Shown here in pieces: positions 1 through 8,264 of a DNA stretch of 64,000 nucleotides. Made by a program: the position numbers and the translations under genes. This DNA is from Stieleria sp. JC731 (lineage in GTDB: Bacteria > Planctomycetota > Planctomycetia > Pirellulales > Pirellulaceae). The stretch's first letter is position 1. Each line of letters opens with the position of its first letter. The stretch spans positions 522,930 to 586,929 of the forward strand of contig NZ_JAJKFQ010000029.1 of NCBI RefSeq assembly GCF_020966635.1, written 5' to 3'. The notes beneath the pieces were generated by a model. The model did not search any database, was not told the DNA's origin, and saw only the letters and a list, made by a program, of their open reading frames with translations.

Positions 1-307
1 CGACCGGATCAGGCAACATCGCGATTTCACGAAGTGCCGTGGCGATCGACTCGATTCGTCCGCGGTCCAAACGCAAGCGATCGATTGCAGCATCACTGAG
101 GCCATAGTCTGGCGCGGCTTGCAAGTCATTTTCGTTCGCTTTGATAATCCGTTCCGCCGCCTCAACCAATGCATCGGCGGATTCGTTCAACCAGCGGTTT
201 TTGACGGCGGTATCAAGAGTTGCCAGCTGGGCTGATGCCTCCTTGGCATTTTGTGCAGTCTCGGCGCAATAGGCAGCTAGATCAGTGGTCGTGGCTGCGG
301 TGTTCAT
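1..307 (-). CDS. proA: Gamma-glutamyl phosphate reductase, N-terminal part (cut by window edge)
   Basis: Second enzyme of proline synthesis: NADPH-dependent reduction of gamma-glutamyl phosphate to glutamate-5-semialdehyde in the cytosol. The ATG is at 307 on the minus strand and 102 codons run off the left edge without a stop. The visible part is the helical start of the ProA fold: an Ala-rich first helix, then 'ERIIKANENDLQAA', then 'LSDAAIDRLRLDRGRIESIA' and 'LREIAMLPDPV', which match the conserved ProA N-terminus closely. The NADPH-binding and catalytic Cys regions lie outside the window. The usual partner proB is not adjacent but about 49 kb away (49494), so proline genes are split here. 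No clear Shine-Dalgarno precedes the ATG. Confidence 0.9.
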   Translation of the reverse strand, partial: MNTAATTTDLAAYCAETAQNAKEASAQLATLDTAVKNRWLNESADALVEAAERIIKANENDLQAAPDYGLSDAAIDRLRLDRGRIESIATALREIAMLPDPV

Positions 308-772
308 AGATCTCAGGGTGTTGTAACTACAAGAAGTAGGGAGTCATTGTCAGCGGAGCATTCCAACCGGGACCACAGATGAGCCTGGCGGATGTTGATT
401 TTGCTCGGATGAAATACGACAGCGACACAATCCTTGTTACGGATCGGGGAACCCGCACAACGGAGGCAAGTCGCGGTAAACAGAACTATTCTCTCTGCCC
501 AGCGGATTGTGGCAACACCTACAATCTGTCTTAACGAAGGTGTCGCGAGCGTTGACGGCCAACTTTGCCGCCGTTACGGTTGAGCCTTCTGCTGCCCACA
601 GATCCCCTAGCGGCGTCTGCAGCCGAAATGCTTGGCGAACACTCGGGCAAAGAGACATCGAGGCTCCCGACAGCAACTATGCCAACCGAACGGCCAATTC
701 CGAGTTGCGATTTTCAATCTCGGCCGATTACCAAACTGCTTTTCCACCAACACGGCGAGTCAATCGACCACC
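308..772. other. Intergenic region between divergent proA and the YmdB-type gene
   Basis: About 465 bp between two divergently transcribed genes, so it should hold both promoters, but no clear -35/-10 pair is visible. A 79-codon minus frame (437-676) contains a 'CRCC' motif and a Pro-rich end but has no recognisable family. The plus frame of the downstream gene extends upstream to 632, but those residues do not resemble the YmdB family. Confidence 0.4.
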
Positions 773-1558
773 ATGAAGTTTCTATTCCTCGGTGATATCG
801 TCGGCAAACCGGGGATGAACGCGGTCCTGCAAAACGTACAACGCATCCGCGAGGAACGAGACCTGGACTATGTCATCGCCAACGCCGAAAACGCATCCGA
901 CGGCTCGGGCCTGATGCCCAAGCAATTCGAACTGCTGATCGACAACGGAATCGATGGCGTCACCCTTGGCGACCATATTTTTCGCCGCAAAGAAATCATT
1001 TCGTCGCTGCAGAAAAGCGATCGGATCGTCAAGCCGGCGAACTATCCCCACAGCGCGGCAGGTCGGCGATGGACGCTTATCAAACGTTCCGGGCGCCCGC
1101 CACTGGGATTGATATCGCTAATGGGACGTGTCTTTATGAAGCCGGTGGACTGCCCATTCGAAGCGGTCGACGACGTGCTGTCAGAACTGGAAGAACATAC
1201 CGATCACATCCTGGTCGACGTCCACGCCGAAGCGACCAGCGACAAGCAGTGCCTAGCCAGATATCTGGATGGGCGAGTCACCGCGGTCCTGGGAACGCAC
1301 ACGCATGTTCCCACAGCCGATAGCTGCATCCTGCCTTCGTCGACCGCGTTTCAATGCGACGTCGGAATGTGCGGCCCCTACGAAAGCATCATCGGTCGTG
1401 ACATCGAACGCGTATTACACACAACACGCACTGCAGAACCGTGTCACTTCCATGTCGCGACCGGCGACGTCCGGCTTTGCGGAGCCATCGTCGAATCTGA
1501 CGATGAAGGACGAGCGATCTCAATCAACCGCTTTGAACAGCGAGTTGTTGTCAACTGA
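773..1558 (+). CDS. YmdB/TIGR00282-type metallophosphoesterase
   Basis: Predicted 261-residue binuclear metal phosphodiesterase of the YmdB family (cyclic-nucleotide or 2',3'-cNMP phosphodiesterase in Bacillus). Metal-site motifs are in order: 'LGDIVGKPG' (residues 6-14), 'NAENASDG' (37-44), 'GDHIFRRKEI' (66-75, usually GNHxWD in the family), 'VDVHAEATSDK', 'LGTHTHVPTAD' and 'CDVGMCGP'. I take the ATG at 773 because the protein then begins 'MKFLFLGDIVG', as family members do; the frame is open to 632, but the extra 47 residues look non-native. The Asn-to-Asp change in the GNH motif is notable, since that Asn usually binds metal. No operon partner: proA diverges and the next gene converges. 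Confidence 0.88.
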   Translation: MKFLFLGDIVGKPGMNAVLQNVQRIREERDLDYVIANAENASDGSGLMPKQFELLIDNGIDGVTLGDHIFRRKEIISSLQKSDRIVKPANYPHSAAGRRWTLIKRSGRPPLGLISLMGRVFMKPVDCPFEAVDDVLSELEEHTDHILVDVHAEATSDKQCLARYLDGRVTAVLGTHTHVPTADSCILPSSTAFQCDVGMCGPYESIIGRDIERVLHTTRTAEPCHFHVATGDVRLCGAIVESDDEGRAISINRFEQRVVVN

Positions 1559-1889
1559 GTCGCAGATAAGTCACAGAGATCACGCTCGCCGTGAGAGAGT
1601 CCCGGGATCAATGAGGGACGAACGACACGCCGCTGCGATCGTCACGAACTGACGCAAGTACAGCCCATGATAAAGCGGCATTGTTTCACTTATCCCATGG
1701 CTTCAATGATCGCCAGGCGGCAGCGAACGCATGAGGCCGCAATTGGGTGGAGCCACCTAAAGGCTCACCGCACCGGATGCACCGAAGCACATCGAAAGAA
1801 TGCGTTTCGCTTGATACGGCAGAGTCTTCGCTCTGCTCTCTGACTAGCATCGTGCACAAATGAGCGTTGCGCCAACCAGCCCAACCCAA

Positions 1890-2111
1890 TCAGTTCTGCA
1901 CACTGACATAGTTCACAACTTGCTTTCCACATGCGACCGGAAAGATCGCTTCTTGCGCAAGTTGCTTGTGATAAAAGCTTCGCACGCTACCGCGCAGTTG
2001 AAGTTCGTCACTTTGTTCGTCAACGCGCAATGTTCGCAACTCAGGTACTGAACTGCTGGCCAAAGCTTGTGACGCTGCCACTGCGATTTCTTTTGTGTCC
2101 GTAGTTTCCAT
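1890..2111 (-). CDS. Solitary BON-domain protein (73 aa)
   Basis: Small protein of 73 residues that is almost entirely one BON domain. After a short N-terminal helix ('KEIAVAASQALASSSV') it reads 'ELRTLRVDEQSDELQLRGSV', then 'SFYHKQLAQEAIFPV' and ends 'CGKQVVNYVSVQN'. This is the BON pattern: strand, L-x-G-x-V turn, helix with K/R-x-x-A, then V-V-N-x-V. BON domains in OsmY and secretins bind phospholipid or other envelope ligands. There is no signal peptide, so this copy may be cytoplasmic. It is isolated and faces the YmdB gene. Short BON proteins of this kind occur in planctomycetes as far as I know; their role is unknown. The call rests on motif reading only. Confidence 0.7.
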   Translation of the reverse strand: METTDTKEIAVAASQALASSSVPELRTLRVDEQSDELQLRGSVRSFYHKQLAQEAIFPVACGKQVVNYVSVQN

Positions 2112-2599
2112 CTTTTGCCCGAAGTCTTTTCGCTTAATAAAAGAGGCTGCCCCAATAACTCTTCACACAACAACTATTTCACACATCAACCAAACGGACC
2201 AATTGATTTCCGTAAATTCTGACGGTTGAAGATTCGTTGTTTCACGTTCGTCACATGTGACTGCAACAAAGCGTGTCTTTGTTCTAACCCAACAACCAAG
2301 TGTTGGCGCTGCAAACAATACCACATGCATCTATTTTCTTGAGTCTGATTCATTGATAGCAAAAAGATTCAAGAAAGTATTTCAGCAGTTCGAATCGATT
2401 TGCCTTGACCCCTGCTGCAGGGCTCACGTATTCTCCGGCCATCGCGGCAAGGGAATCAAACGATCCTTCGATCACTTGTTTTTCATGTCGTTGATCAAGC
2501 CAAATGACTGGCGGGATCCTGCACAGGCACCATGACAAACCATTGTTTTGGTCGCTGCGGACGCTTCGCGAATTATCATGAGATGGAGATCACAGATAG

Positions 2600-2758
2600 T
2601 CGCGTGAGGTCATTCAAGTTGGCTTTATTCAAGTGTTCGACCGGCGACCGCAAGGATGCAGGTTGTCCAGTCGAACCAACCAGCCACCGGCTCCCGGTCC
2701 GATAGCACGTAATCCTCCGCCCCCCTAGGATCTCGTACTGGACCGGGGGCTTTTTTTT
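2600..2758 (+). ncRNA. Candidate terminator-ended small RNA with a C-rich loop
   Basis: Two consecutive strong stem-loops in a gene-free stretch. Hairpin 1 is 2635-2676: stem 2635-2641 with 2670-2676 (7 perfect pairs, GTTCGAC/GTCGAAC), continued by 2643-2649 with 2661-2667 (7 pairs, two of them G-U), around an 11-nt loop. Hairpin 2 is 2690-2750 and ends in eight T. Its apical part has an inner stem (ATCCT 2712-2716 with AGGAT, then CGT) around a C-rich loop containing CCGCCCCCC. C-rich single-stranded loops are a hallmark of trans-acting small RNAs that pair with Shine-Dalgarno sites. The 5' end is unknown. It could also be the 3' UTR of an unrecognised upstream gene. Confidence 0.4.
2690..2758 (+). 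terminator. Rho-independent terminator, long nested hairpin plus T8
   Basis: Stem 2690-2700 (GCTCCCGGTCC) pairs with 2740-2750 (GGACCGGGGGC) with one G-U, followed by TTTTTTTT at 2751-2758. The long loop folds further into its own short stem. This is one of the clearest terminators in the window, yet no convincing gene lies just upstream on the plus strand, which supports a non-coding transcript. Confidence 0.75.
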
Positions 2759-2774
2759 ATGCGCCGCACTATCA

Positions 2775-2905
2775 CTAGCGCTTCGTTCGATATGAAAATA
2801 CGGGTTCGGGTCATCAGCCGATGGGCGTTCGCCCCGGCTATTGCACTCAAACCGTGGCTAACGCCATACGGCTAATCATAAATTCGAGTTGGAACGAAGC
2901 ACTAG
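2775..2905. repeat. 131-bp element with terminal inverted repeats (MITE-like)
   Basis: CTAGCGCTTCGTTC at 2775-2788 is repeated inverted as GAACGAAGCACTAG at 2892-2905 (13 of 14 matching). The interior holds further palindromic pieces (GCCGATGGGCG..CGCCCCGGC and ACCGTGGCTAACGCCATACGGC near 2817-2874) that resemble the repeat units at 33.4-34.1 kb. No ORF inside. It could be a non-autonomous mobile element or an intergenic palindromic repeat. Confidence 0.5.
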
Positions 2906-3044
2906 CGGCACCTTCCAACGATCATCAATCTTGTCTTTCCCGGTTGAAGCATAAGCCACCATTGTGTGGACCATCGACCAAATGAAGGATCAGCCTCATG
3001 ATCTGATGGAAACAAGACGGTTTATCCCTGCAGGGTCATAACAG

Positions 3045-3962
3045 ATGACACCTTTTGTTCATGGACACACGACAGCCTTCACATTGGACCCGGCGAAACA
3101 TCCGGTCATGCTGGAGTATCGCATTGACGGTTACCCATCACTGCCTTTGGCATTGGCAATCGAATTGATCGCACAAGTGGCTTTGAAGCAACACACGAGT
3201 GATCCGATGCATCGTGACCTGACACTCGCCGGTATCCGAATGCAGTCGCCATTGATGGCTTACGGCGATGACGCGTTTGCGATTGAAGTCGGAAATCATG
3301 CACATCACCGACAGACTTGGAATCTCTGTTGTGACTTGCGAAATCAAGATGGCGTGCTAATTGAACCGTCGAAACGATATGCAACGTGTACGTTCGAACC
3401 AACGCCGAACTCCCTTTCGCCATCAGACCCTAGTAACGACAGCGTTACAGATCGGCAGGCAATCGAAGCTATCGAGCAATCGCCCATCGAGCCGATTGAC
3501 GAAAACGCCGTGATGTTCCTTGGGCACCTATTCCGAGGTTCAAAACTTGGGCAACTGACCTCCATCGGTTATGGCAGCGCCCCGTTTGCAGAACAGATCC
3601 CCACAGCGGCTGCACACTTCAACGTTCCCCTCGCGAACAGTGTCTGGGGCGAAGCGATCGGCGGCAAACCCGCAATCACCCCTACAGCAACGATCGACTT
3701 GATGCTCGATGCAGTTCAGCGACTGGCAGACCGGCGCACCGGCGAGGAATGCATTATCTGCGGCATCGATGAACTCCAGATTCACCGCCACCCAAATGAA
3801 GGCGAGTCGCTGACGACGCTTGCGAAGTGGATCGCGCCAAACCTTGATGAAATCGGAGGCACCGCGGCGGCCAACGTCTATGGCGAGGCTGGCGATCTTG
3901 TGGTCCGAATGATCGGCATCCAAATCGAACAGCATCTCGGCACTCGATCCATTTTCATCTAA
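3045..3962 (+). CDS. Stand-alone hot-dog / PKS-dehydratase-like protein
   Basis: 305-residue protein of uncertain function. The first 120 residues fit a hot-dog fold of the PKS dehydratase type: 'HPVMLEYRIDGYPSLPLALAIELIAQVA' in pieces (residues 19-46) resembles the H-x8-P-x3-E/L helix region of DH domains, followed by an antiparallel strand pattern with 'CTFEP'. The second half (residues 150-300) again reads as strands around a long helix ('AITPTATIDLMLDAVQRLA'), suggesting a double hot-dog. The invariant Gly-x3-x-Pro after the catalytic His is not well kept, so activity is doubtful. No signal peptide. It is a single gene, ended by the bidirectional terminator at 3974. No acyl carrier protein or ketosynthase is nearby. 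Confidence 0.5.
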   Translation: MTPFVHGHTTAFTLDPAKHPVMLEYRIDGYPSLPLALAIELIAQVALKQHTSDPMHRDLTLAGIRMQSPLMAYGDDAFAIEVGNHAHHRQTWNLCCDLRNQDGVLIEPSKRYATCTFEPTPNSLSPSDPSNDSVTDRQAIEAIEQSPIEPIDENAVMFLGHLFRGSKLGQLTSIGYGSAPFAEQIPTAAAHFNVPLANSVWGEAIGGKPAITPTATIDLMLDAVQRLADRRTGEECIICGIDELQIHRHPNEGESLTTLAKWIAPNLDEIGGTAAANVYGEAGDLVVRMIGIQIEQHLGTRSIFI

Positions 3963-3973
3963 TCACAAAACGC

Positions 3974-4015
3974 AAAAAAAGCCGCTGCGAGACTTTTCCC
4001 ACAACGGCTTTTTTT
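3974..4015. terminator. Bidirectional terminator between convergent genes
   Basis: AAAAAAAGCCG at 3974-3984 pairs with CGGCTTTTTTT at 4005-4015, an 11-bp palindrome with A7 and T7 tracts. It serves the plus gene ending at 3962 and the minus gene ending at 4050. Confidence 0.85.
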
Positions 4016-4049
4016 CGAATCTAAGTTGGCAAAATACGTTGGCCTTGCC

Positions 4050-4982
4050 TTAGGCAGCCCGACGTAGCGGCGTATCCGCTTCGAACCGCTGCAGTCGTGC
4101 GCGACGCGCCACATCATCAGCAGTTGAGACGCATGCCGGGTCGATTGATCGACGAATCGCCGCGAGGTTGTCGCGGTACTTCCGCATCCCAAGAGTTTCC
4201 CCGAAAGAACTCTCGCCGAGAAAGACGTCTTTCAAGCTGGCCCCGAACGAAGGCACCCGTGCCGCGGAGAATAGGTGCGCGGCAATCGAAGCCAATGTTT
4301 GACCACGGGCAAAGTCGGACACATCTTCGGAGACAAAGGCGTTCTCCATTTGCAAACTGAACCCTTTGGCCGCCTGAATTTTCCAGCCCGAACGACGCAC
4401 CAGTCCGCTAAACGCGTAAGCTACGGCGATTGGGTCATTCAATGCGGGGGCGACAGCATCAAGCAATTCACCAAGAAGCTGTCTTCTCAGCACCACACCG
4501 CCAAGAAAAAATCCATCGACGGGGCCGGCTTGTGTATCCACCGGCTGGCAAAGTCGACTCTTGGTGTCTTCCCACCCCGCAGCACAAACCGGTGTACGTT
4601 CTTGGCAGGGAACGATAGCACCGATCGAATCGTCTTCAAAGCGATCCATCGCCGCATGCAGCCAACCGGCCTGAACTTTCATCCCGCTCGTCACGAGATG
4701 TACCAGCGGAGCGGTCGTTGAATCGAACGCATCACGAACCAAATCAACCAAGCTGTTTGAGCGGGCTGTCACAATGGCCAACTCGCTCGCCAAATCAAAG
4801 GGGTCTTCATAAGTGCCGTTGTGCACGGCGATCACTTCACAGTCCTCGTCGGCGTTTTCCAACACACTTAACAAGGTGTCCTCGAACAGCTGAGCTTCTC
4901 GTTCGAGCGGCACCACTATAGAAACGCGGTCATTCCGCAAAGGGTTTGACACTGGAGATCTCCAGTCAAGCGAAAGAAACAT
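4050..4982 (-). CDS. Glycosyltransferase family 2-like protein
   Basis: 310-residue protein with a GT-A fold start: 'VSIVVPLEREAQLFEDTLLSVLE' in segments (residues 20-42), then 'CEVIAVHNG' (48-56), the standard nucleotide-sugar-binding strand-helix-strand. 'SGMKVQAGWLHAAMDRF' follows where the acceptor/DxD region of GT2 enzymes lies, but no canonical DxD is evident. 'VDGFFLGGVVLRRQLL' matches the G-x-x-x-x-R acceptor-side helix of the family. Donor and acceptor cannot be told, and it may be a divergent or inactive member. No transmembrane segment. A Shine-Dalgarno AGG sits 5 nt before the ATG at 4982. The next minus gene upstream starts at 6536, about 240 bp beyond its neighbour's stop. Confidence 0.65.
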   Translation of the reverse strand: MFLSLDWRSPVSNPLRNDRVSIVVPLEREAQLFEDTLLSVLENADEDCEVIAVHNGTYEDPFDLASELAIVTARSNSLVDLVRDAFDSTTAPLVHLVTSGMKVQAGWLHAAMDRFEDDSIGAIVPCQERTPVCAAGWEDTKSRLCQPVDTQAGPVDGFFLGGVVLRRQLLGELLDAVAPALNDPIAVAYAFSGLVRRSGWKIQAAKGFSLQMENAFVSEDVSDFARGQTLASIAAHLFSAARVPSFGASLKDVFLGESSFGETLGMRKYRDNLAAIRRSIDPACVSTADDVARRARLQRFEADTPLRRAA

Positions 4983-5219
4983 CGTCGCCTATCTATATGC
5001 GATCGAAAGTTTGCATCGGAATGTGCACCGCTATTTTTCACTCACCCTGGGGTGGAATCACCTGTGTGATAACCGTCGCGGGCATCTTCAGAGGAATTAT
5101 CGCTAGACCTTCCCAGTTGCTAGCATTCAAAATGCGTTCACTTGGACTAAGGGAAGTCCGCCATGGGGATGGGGTGCTGGAACAACCAGCCAGAATTCGG
5201 TAGTCGTCGCGAGACCTTT

Positions 5220-6536
5220 TCAGGCAAGCAGTGATGCGACGACGCTGGTTTTAAAATCAGTCCGCAATGCATCCTTGTCCGACTGATTTGAAACGAATAC
5301 GCGTATGTCGTCATGGTCAAATTGAGTCAGATCGACGTCACCGGAAAACCGCCACTCGTATTCTGAAGTCCAATCGTAGGTCTTACCTTGGGCTTGAAAG
5401 CGAAAGAGCTGTTCGCCAGGAAGGTCGTCGCGAACCGAAGCGCCGCCATAGATCACCGGTTTGCATCCCAAATCGACCGCGGCCGACTTGCGAATCGCAA
5501 TCCCATAGGGTTCGTAGTCCCAGCGATGCAAGTGAGGTCGATAACATCGCTGCGACAGCAACCCGGCCAATGGACAAGCTGAAAAGCAAACGACGGGGAA
5601 AGCCTGATGACTGGTGAGCGCCGATCCAACGAGTCGCTGCATTTTAAGAATGCGCTGCAGCGTCCCTAGACAACTTCCCCGGTAGTGGTTCGTTTGATGC
5701 GAATCATTTAAGAGCATCCAGTCCTGGTATTGGCTGACCGATTCACCGGGCCATGGCCCCACGCAAGATCGTGTGCAGTGCACAAGCCATTGCCCATCAT
5801 CTTCAGTACACCACCTCAATTCGCGTTCAGCGGTTTTGTCGGATGCCAAATCGCATGCTTCCGATCCCAGAACCTCTGCTTTTGCGAATGCATCAGACTC
5901 GTTGCTGCTTTCTGATACAACACGGCCAGACTGATTGGCAGGTGGACAGTACCAACCGACCGCGCCAAGCTCCAACAATTGCTCGTAGGAGCGTCTCGAT
6001 TGCGGATGAACAGCCAATGGCGACGCGATACGAACGGTTGCGTCCTGGTTTTCAATTAGCCGTTGCCGCAACACTGATTCGATCGTCCCACCGGCTCGTA
6101 CAAAAACACAGTCCACTCGATCGGCCATATTGATCAGCACTTGATCACGACCGAGCTGTTTATCGCAACTCACATGGATCCATGGGCTCGGTCTGCCCAA
6201 CCGATCACGATGATTGATGGAACCATTCAGACTGACTTTCACAAACGGAACACGAAAGGTTTCGGCTGCCCGAATCGCCCATGTTTCGATTGCAGACCCT
6301 TCGGCGACTAACAACACCTGTTCTGTGATTCGTGCATGCAGCATCGCGAGTGTCAGATAGCGACAAACATGCTGGTGCAGCGGCAGTGATCGCCCCAGAT
6401 GGCTGCTCACGACTGCTATAGTGGATGCCTGATCGAGCAAACGCTGTGCGGATTCGCTAGCGCGGACTTCGAAGTCGATCTCCGCCGCTTGGGAATCAGA
6501 ATTCTGCAGACGAGTTTGCGGATCGAGCTTCGGCAT
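5220..6536 (-). CDS. Rossmann-like domain fused to an ART/DUF2971-like domain (unknown function)
   Basis: 438-residue protein I cannot assign to a named family. Residues 38-175 look like a Rossmann/SLOG-type fold: 'STIAVVSSHLGRSLPL', 'EQVLLVAEGSAIETWAIRAA', 'PFVKVSL', then 'DCVFVRAGGTIESVLRQRL'. A hydrophilic linker follows (about 200-240). Residues 248-425 contain 'WLVHCTRS' (His253), 'FPVVCFSACPL' (313-323), 'DYEPYGIAIRK' (Tyr344) and 'SEYEWRFSG' (Glu392/Glu394). An H...Y...E series spaced like this, ending in an E-W-R strand, recalls ADP-ribosyltransferase-like and DUF2971 folds. That reading is inference. GAGGGA sits 7 nt before the ATG. No signal peptide or membrane segment. The sulfatase gene diverges from it. 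Confidence 0.55.
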   Translation of the reverse strand: MPKLDPQTRLQNSDSQAAEIDFEVRASESAQRLLDQASTIAVVSSHLGRSLPLHQHVCRYLTLAMLHARITEQVLLVAEGSAIETWAIRAAETFRVPFVKVSLNGSINHRDRLGRPSPWIHVSCDKQLGRDQVLINMADRVDCVFVRAGGTIESVLRQRLIENQDATVRIASPLAVHPQSRRSYEQLLELGAVGWYCPPANQSGRVVSESSNESDAFAKAEVLGSEACDLASDKTAERELRWCTEDDGQWLVHCTRSCVGPWPGESVSQYQDWMLLNDSHQTNHYRGSCLGTLQRILKMQRLVGSALTSHQAFPVVCFSACPLAGLLSQRCYRPHLHRWDYEPYGIAIRKSAAVDLGCKPVIYGGASVRDDLPGEQLFRFQAQGKTYDWTSEYEWRFSGDVDLTQFDHDDIRVFVSNQSDKDALRTDFKTSVVASLLA

Positions 6537-6740
6537 CGCAGAATCCCTCGCATTCGTGTCAAACGCGTGCGTCTAGAAACCTATGCCTAGGTACACGGCC
6601 AGTCGACTTGAGACATGGACAGAACACCACAACGTCCAACCTAGCAACTAAGCTATCGGGTTCAAGTGCTGAACGGCCTTACCAACAAAACGCAGCCGAT
6701 TGCGTTGAACAACAAACCAGTCCCACCTCCTGTCCGCTTG

Positions 6741-8264
6741 ATGCTATCAATGAACAACTCCTTGCTTCACTTCACAGCACTGATCGCGTTGGGCATTTCC
6801 CTGACCGTCGGCCATTCAAGATGCGATGCGGACGAGCGTCCCAATGTGGTCTTGTTCATCGCGGACGATGTCAGCTGGAATGATTTCGGGTGCTACGGAA
6901 ACAGCGCCGCTCGCACACCGAATATTGACCGCTTGGCATCTGAAGGTATCCGATTTAACAACGCTTACCTTACAGCCAGCAGTTGCAGTCCGTCACGAAG
7001 CAGCATCGTCACCGGACGGTATCCGCACAACAACGGAAAAGGTGCGGAGCTACATCAACCGATTTCGGTCCACCTTCCTTGGTTTCCCGAAGTGCTTCGT
7101 GAGAGCGGCTATTACACCGCGCTGTCCGGAAAGCACCACATGACAACAACGAAGCCTGGCCCCGGCGAATCACCGCGGCCCAAACCGTTTGATCATGTCG
7201 ACGCGGGAAGAGTTCCTGGTGATTCATCCGGCTCGGCCAACTGGCTTAAAGTTTTGAAAGACCGCCCAAAAGATCAGCCATTCTTCTTTTGGTTTGCCTC
7301 TTATGATGCGCATCGAGGCTGGGATGGCGACAAGCAATGGGATCCCTCGAAGTACGGCCCGATGCATCGTGCCGAAGATGTGATCGTGCCGCCGTTTCTG
7401 TCCGATGATCCCGAGACTCGGTCCGATCTGGCGTCTTATTACAATGAAGTCACTCGATTTGATTATCGAATTGGTGTCGTTGTTGATGAACTTCGTCGCG
7501 AAGGGATCTTTGACAACACCCTGATCTTCGTACTCGCCGACAACGGTCGTCCGTTTCCTCGTGCAAAAACTCGGCTTCATGATTCGGGAATGAAAACCGC
7601 GTTCGTCACGTCTTGGCCTAAAGGATTCGCCTACGGCAGCGATTCCAATTCGCTGGTAAGTGTCATCGATATCGCGCCGACCGTTTTGACGGCGGCCGGT
7701 TGTGAAATTCCTGAAACGATGCAAGGTGTTGCGATGCAGCCCCTTTTCAAGTCATCAGACGCATCGATTCGCAAGTATGCGTTCTCCGAACATAACTGGC
7801 ACGACTACGAAGCTTTTGGACGCAGCGTCCGCGATGGTGAATACCTGTATTTGATCAACGAACGTGTCGACCTTCCTTGGCAAGGTCCGGCCGATTCGGT
7901 GCGCAGCCCGTCACACCAACAGCTTCGCAAACTTCGTGACGAAGGCAAACTTTCAAAATCGCAAGCGGACGTTTTCTTGTCACCCCGTCCCTCGGCTGCG
8001 CTGTTCAAGACGGCCGACGATCCTCATCACCTGGAAAACATCCAAGGGGATCCTGCATACGCGGAAGTGGAAGCACGCCTCGCAGGGGTGCTAAGCCAGT
8101 GGATGGACGAAACCGGAGATAGCGTTCCGGAAAAAATCTCCCCAGATACGTTCGACCGCGAAACGGGTGATCGGCTAGGAAAAAAACAGGTCGATACCGA
8201 AGGAGCCATCACGCCAGGTGAAGACCGTAGTGCGGACCATGTGCTTTCGCCGGGCCCCCGCTAG
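6741..8264 (+). CDS. Sulfatase, N-sulfoglucosamine sulfohydrolase-like, exported
   Basis: Formylglycine-dependent sulfatase of about 507 residues. The N-terminus is a signal peptide ('NNSLLHFTALIALGISLTVG' then 'SRCDA'). 'RPNVVLFIADDVSWNDFG' gives the metal-binding Asp pair, and 'SSCSPSRSSIVTGRYP' holds the C-x-P-S-R motif in which the Cys near residue 82 becomes formylglycine. Later 'FVLADNGRPFP' supplies the Asp-Asn metal ligands and 'SWPKG' the usual product-side loop. The frame opens at 6666, but ATG 6741 (or 6750) is chosen because the signal peptide then starts normally. Such enzymes desulfate algal or glycosaminoglycan-like polymers in planctomycetes. Needs a formylglycine-generating enzyme encoded elsewhere. 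The C-terminal end is rich in charged residues. Confidence 0.9.
   Translation: MLSMNNSLLHFTALIALGISLTVGHSRCDADERPNVVLFIADDVSWNDFGCYGNSAARTPNIDRLASEGIRFNNAYLTASSCSPSRSSIVTGRYPHNNGKGAELHQPISVHLPWFPEVLRESGYYTALSGKHHMTTTKPGPGESPRPKPFDHVDAGRVPGDSSGSANWLKVLKDRPKDQPFFFWFASYDAHRGWDGDKQWDPSKYGPMHRAEDVIVPPFLSDDPETRSDLASYYNEVTRFDYRIGVVVDELRREGIFDNTLIFVLADNGRPFPRAKTRLHDSGMKTAFVTSWPKGFAYGSDSNSLVSVIDIAPTVLTAAGCEIPETMQGVAMQPLFKSSDASIRKYAFSEHNWHDYEAFGRSVRDGEYLYLINERVDLPWQGPADSVRSPSHQQLRKLRDEGKLSKSQADVFLSPRPSAALFKTADDPHHLENIQGDPAYAEVEARLAGVLSQWMDETGDSVPEKISPDTFDRETGDRLGKKQVDTEGAITPGEDRSADHVLSPGPR

Noticed and set aside
437..676. 79-codon minus frame with a CRCC motif
   Set aside because: Only one half of a zinc-ribbon-like pair is present and the rest is compositionally unlike a protein.
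1686..1889. 67-codon minus frame with CIRCGEPLGG
   Set aside because: It ends one base before the BON gene and contains a short palindromic DNA segment; the single CxxC alone is not enough.
2257..2535. 92-codon GTG frame and its 62-codon antisense frame (2350-2538)
   Set aside because: Neither resembles a known family and both lack a Shine-Dalgarno; they may be relics.
2635..2676. Possible 4.5S SRP RNA, because of the GCAAGGATGCAG loop
   Set aside because: The symmetric loop residues of SRP domain IV are not matched and the pairing fits a simple long hairpin better.
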